Positions 61,751-64,000 of a DNA stretch of 64,000 nt are shown here, one piece after another. A program made the translations under genes and the position numbers. This DNA comes from an uncultured Prochlorococcus sp. (GTDB lineage: Bacteria > Cyanobacteriota > Cyanobacteriia > PCC-6307 > Cyanobiaceae). The stretch is taken from positions 1 to 64,000 of the forward strand of contig CACMCA010000004.1 of NCBI GenBank assembly GCA_902612005.1, given 5' to 3'. Below the pieces are notes generated by a model. That model did no database searches. It worked only from the letters and a program-made list of their open reading frames with translations, and was not told where the DNA came from. The stretch's first letter is position 1. Each line of letters opens with the position of its first letter.

Positions 61751-62608
61751 CTAGGGTGTCCACTTATAGTCAGAAAAGTCTGGTGGACGTTTTTCGAGAA
61801 AGGCATCTCTACCTTCTTGTGCTTCTTCAGTCGAATAAAATAATTGAGTTGTGTATCCAGATAATTCTTGAATACCCGCAATCCCATCATTCTCCGCATT
61901 GAATGAAGCTTTAAGAATACGAATAGCAGTTGGACTATTACGTAAAATCTCTCTTGCCCAGATTACACCCTCAGCTTCTAATTCTTCAATCTTTGTAATT
62001 GCATTTATCAAGCCCATCTCTAGTGCTTCTTTCGAATTATATTTTCTACATAAAAACCAAATTTCTTTTGCTTTTCTTTGACCAACAAGTCTTGCCAAAT
62101 AACTAGATCCAAATCCAGCATCAAAACTACCAACTCTTGGACCTGTTTGACCAAATATTGCATTTTCTGAGGCAATGCTGAGATCACAAATTAAATGAAG
62201 TACCTGACCTCCTCCAATTGCAAAACCAGGAACTAAGGCAATAACCACTTTAGGCAAACTTCTTATTAATCTTTGAAGTTCAAGTACATTTAATCTCTGA
62301 TTCCCTTCATCATTTTTATATCCATATTCACCTCTTACATTCTGATCACCACCAGAGCAAAAAGAATAAATACCTTTTTTATCAGGTCCCGCACCTGTAA
62401 AGAGAACTACTCCAATAGTTTCATCATTTCTTACGATATTAAATGCGTTAATGAGTTCATCTACAGTTTGTGGCCTAAATGCATTTCTTTTTTCAGGCCG
62501 ATTAATTGCAATTCTCGCAATTCCCTCATCTGATTTATGAAACAATATATCCTCGTAAGATTTACATTCTGTCCAATTTAAGGTTGTTTTACCGGGTAAT
62601 ACTTTCAT
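61751..62608 (-). CDS. menB: 1,4-dihydroxy-2-naphthoyl-CoA synthase
   Basis: Crotonase-fold enzyme of phylloquinone synthesis. It has 285 residues with the oxyanion-hole block [15 protein letters not shown] (residues about 83-97) and [35 protein letters not shown], and the closing [17 protein letters not shown] start. menD follows on the same strand upstream by 35 bp, so the two pathway genes are co-transcribed. Confidence 0.96.
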   Translation of the reverse strand: MKVLPGKTTLNWTECKSYEDILFHKSDEGIARIAINRPEKRNAFRPQTVDELINAFNIVRNDETIGVVLFTGAGPDKKGIYSFCSGGDQNVRGEYGYKNDEGNQRLNVLELQRLIRSLPKVVIALVPGFAIGGGQVLHLICDLSIASENAIFGQTGPRVGSFDAGFGSSYLARLVGQRKAKEIWFLCRKYNSKEALEMGLINAITKIEELEAEGVIWAREILRNSPTAIRILKASFNAENDGIAGIQELSGYTTQLFYSTEEAQEGRDAFLEKRPPDFSDYKWTP

Positions 62609-62643
62609 GAATCCTAATTATTTAAAGATAGAAAATAATGAAT

Positions 62644-64000
62644 TTAACTGCCAATTATTTTTTCTAGAAGGGCATTTTTTTCACTAATTTCATTTTCTGG
62701 ATCAATATCAACTTTAATTATTACAGATTTCTGGATAGAAATGCTCCAATCAAATGCCTCTCGTAATTTTTTAAAATTAGTCACACTTTTAAAGTGTACT
62801 TGATAGCTCTCTGAGAGTTTTGGCCAGTTTATTTCTTTAGGCATAAGAAATAGTTTTTTTAGTTCATCTTCTTTTAAATTTTTTTTATAAATACGATTAA
62901 ATATATTTCCGCCATTATTATTTATTAAAAGAATTGTTAAATTCATGTCGACTGAATTCTCAATTAGCCAACCATTTATATCGTGAACAAAAGCCAAATC
63001 CCCAGTCACGAGAAGTAGAGGATTTTTAATTCTAGAAATTCCTAATGCAAGGGATAAAGTACCATCTATTCCAGAAGCCCCTCTAAAGCTGAAACAATTT
63101 CTTGTTAAAGTACCATTCTCAGAAAAAGTAAGCCAATCTCTGATAGGACTACTAGCGGAGAGCATTATGGGATTTTCAGCTGGCCAAAGTTTTGGAACAA
63201 GATTTGCAAGCTTATATTCAGTAATTTGATTATCATTTGTAATTTTCTCTTTTAAAATCTCTTTAATTTGCTCACCTTCCTTTATTAGATCTAGGGCTAA
63301 CGGCGTAAGAGACTTTTTGTTTTTTTCATTAATTGATAATTCTTCGAATATTATTGAAGTGAAATTTGAAAGCCCAAAATCATATTCTAATGATTTTTTT
63401 ATAGGGTCCAATTTTCTATAATTTTTTTCTTTTATAAGGATTTGTATACCTTCAAACTTTGTTAGAAACTCTTCTAAATCAATTGAGGATGACATAGGAC
63501 CAAGCCTTAAAAGTTGTTTACATTTGATATGATTTTGGTTTTTTCTCAAGACTAATTCCCAATTCACAACTAATCCTCTCAAATCAGAATAAACTCCTGA
63601 AACAGGGTCAGCAAATACTGGCCAACCAGTAATTTTTTGTAATTGTTCTAAAGATTTATTGAAAGAAGATAAGTCATTTACAGAACCTTGATAAGGGCCT
63701 ACCAAAATAATGCCAGATTCATATAAATCTAAACTTTTTGAAATTTCTAAGAATTTATTTTTATCAGACTTTATTTCAACTTTTTGAAACACATATTTTT
63801 TCTTCAAATAAATTTTCTCAAAAACCTCTAAAACATTTTTTTTATTTAAAAATGAAATATCTAAAGGCTTATCAATGGGAATATTTAAATGAATAGGACC
63901 AGGGAAGGTTGATATTTGTTTCTCAGTAATTCGAACCAAATTAAAGATTTCATTTTCTTGTGTTTCATGAAGTCCATTTAGATTTGTAGTTAAAACTCTT
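62644..64000 (-). CDS. menD: SEPHCHC synthase MenD, 5' end cut by window edge
   Basis: Thiamine-diphosphate enzyme of phylloquinone synthesis that joins 2-oxoglutarate-derived unit to isochorismate. About 452 residues are visible and the frame runs off the right edge without a stop, so the start is outside. PGPIHLNIP (the PGPVHLN block) is near the visible N-terminus; [23 protein letters not shown] and [12 protein letters not shown] with NNNGG form the ThDP/Mg2+ GDG(L)-type motif. A TTG at 63939 is internal, not the start. Confidence 0.93.
   Translation of the reverse strand, partial: RVLTTNLNGLHETQENEIFNLVRITEKQISTFPGPIHLNIPIDKPLDISFLNKKNVLEVFEKIYLKKKYVFQKVEIKSDKNKFLEISKSLDLYESGIILVGPYQGSVNDLSSFNKSLEQLQKITGWPVFADPVSGVYSDLRGLVVNWELVLRKNQNHIKCKQLLRLGPMSSSIDLEEFLTKFEGIQILIKEKNYRKLDPIKKSLEYDFGLSNFTSIIFEELSINEKNKKSLTPLALDLIKEGEQIKEILKEKITNDNQITEYKLANLVPKLWPAENPIMLSASSPIRDWLTFSENGTLTRNCFSFRGASGIDGTLSLALGISRIKNPLLLVTGDLAFVHDINGWLIENSVDMNLTILLINNNGGNIFNRIYKKNLKEDELKKLFLMPKEINWPKLSESYQVHFKSVTNFKKLREAFDWSISIQKSVIIKVDIDPENEISEKNALLEKIIGS

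Overview
The window is AT-rich, tightly packed picocyanobacterial chromosome and fits a high-light Prochlorococcus marinus very well. The diagnostic genes are a single Pcb divinyl-chlorophyll antenna protein, a plant-type lycopene cyclase, a cobalamin-dependent class II ribonucleotide reductase, many cyanobacteria-only DUF families (DUF92, DUF1350, DUF1651, DUF2811, DUF3303, DUF3531, DUF3721, CPP1-like, Tic20) and a marine-picocyanobacterial glutamine-riboswitch/YRG-peptide locus. Strain and clade are inferred from gene content and order, not from a database comparison.

Layout. 0-11.3 kb: the 3' part of a phosphonate-type ABC permease, then housekeeping genes (rsmE, an ABC ATPase, hslO, a CPP1-like protein, prfC, nrdJ). 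11.3-16.8 kb: an accessory zone of very small genes. It holds a riboswitch-controlled 33-residue peptide with a perfect NtcA palindrome, secreted paralogues, a 44-47 nt promoter/leader repeat placed directly before several start codons, and several copies of a short signal-peptide-like start sequence. It ends at tRNA-Ser(UGA). 16.9-24.3 kb: small membrane and periplasmic proteins, Tic20, glyoxalase I, an RHH-like/GIY-YIG-like gene pair, a lumenal pentapeptide protein, a GMC oxidoreductase and a long-form CbiX chelatase. 24.3-34.5 kb: an FAD oxidoreductase, a SulP transporter, the metA-metY pair, and a cluster of a Rossmann dehydrogenase-like gene, an StpA-like phosphatase and an ArsS radical-SAM enzyme, closed by fur. 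34.6-44.4 kb: MscS channel, short-chain dehydrogenases, lycopene cyclase, GIY-YIG-plus-membrane protein, GST-like protein, GltS-like carrier and pcb. 44.5-64 kb: mostly core metabolism (hisS, acs, prenyl diphosphate synthase, murI, amidase, nitrilase-like protein, comB, aroA, mnmD-like, glmU, murF, glgA, menB, and menD running off the right edge).

How the genes connect. metA carries the acetyl-CoA-type glutamate and sits with metY, implying methionine synthesis through O-acetylhomoserine. menB/menD serve phylloquinone synthesis. murI/amidase/murF/glmU serve the cell wall. Pcb and lycopene cyclase serve the antenna. The YRG peptide locus looks like a dual nitrogen sensor combining NtcA and glutamine RNA. 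The most unusual parts are the repeat-driven small-gene zone at 12.8-16.6 kb and the StpA-like/ArsS cluster at 30.2-34.1 kb, which may belong to arsenosugar-type metabolism.
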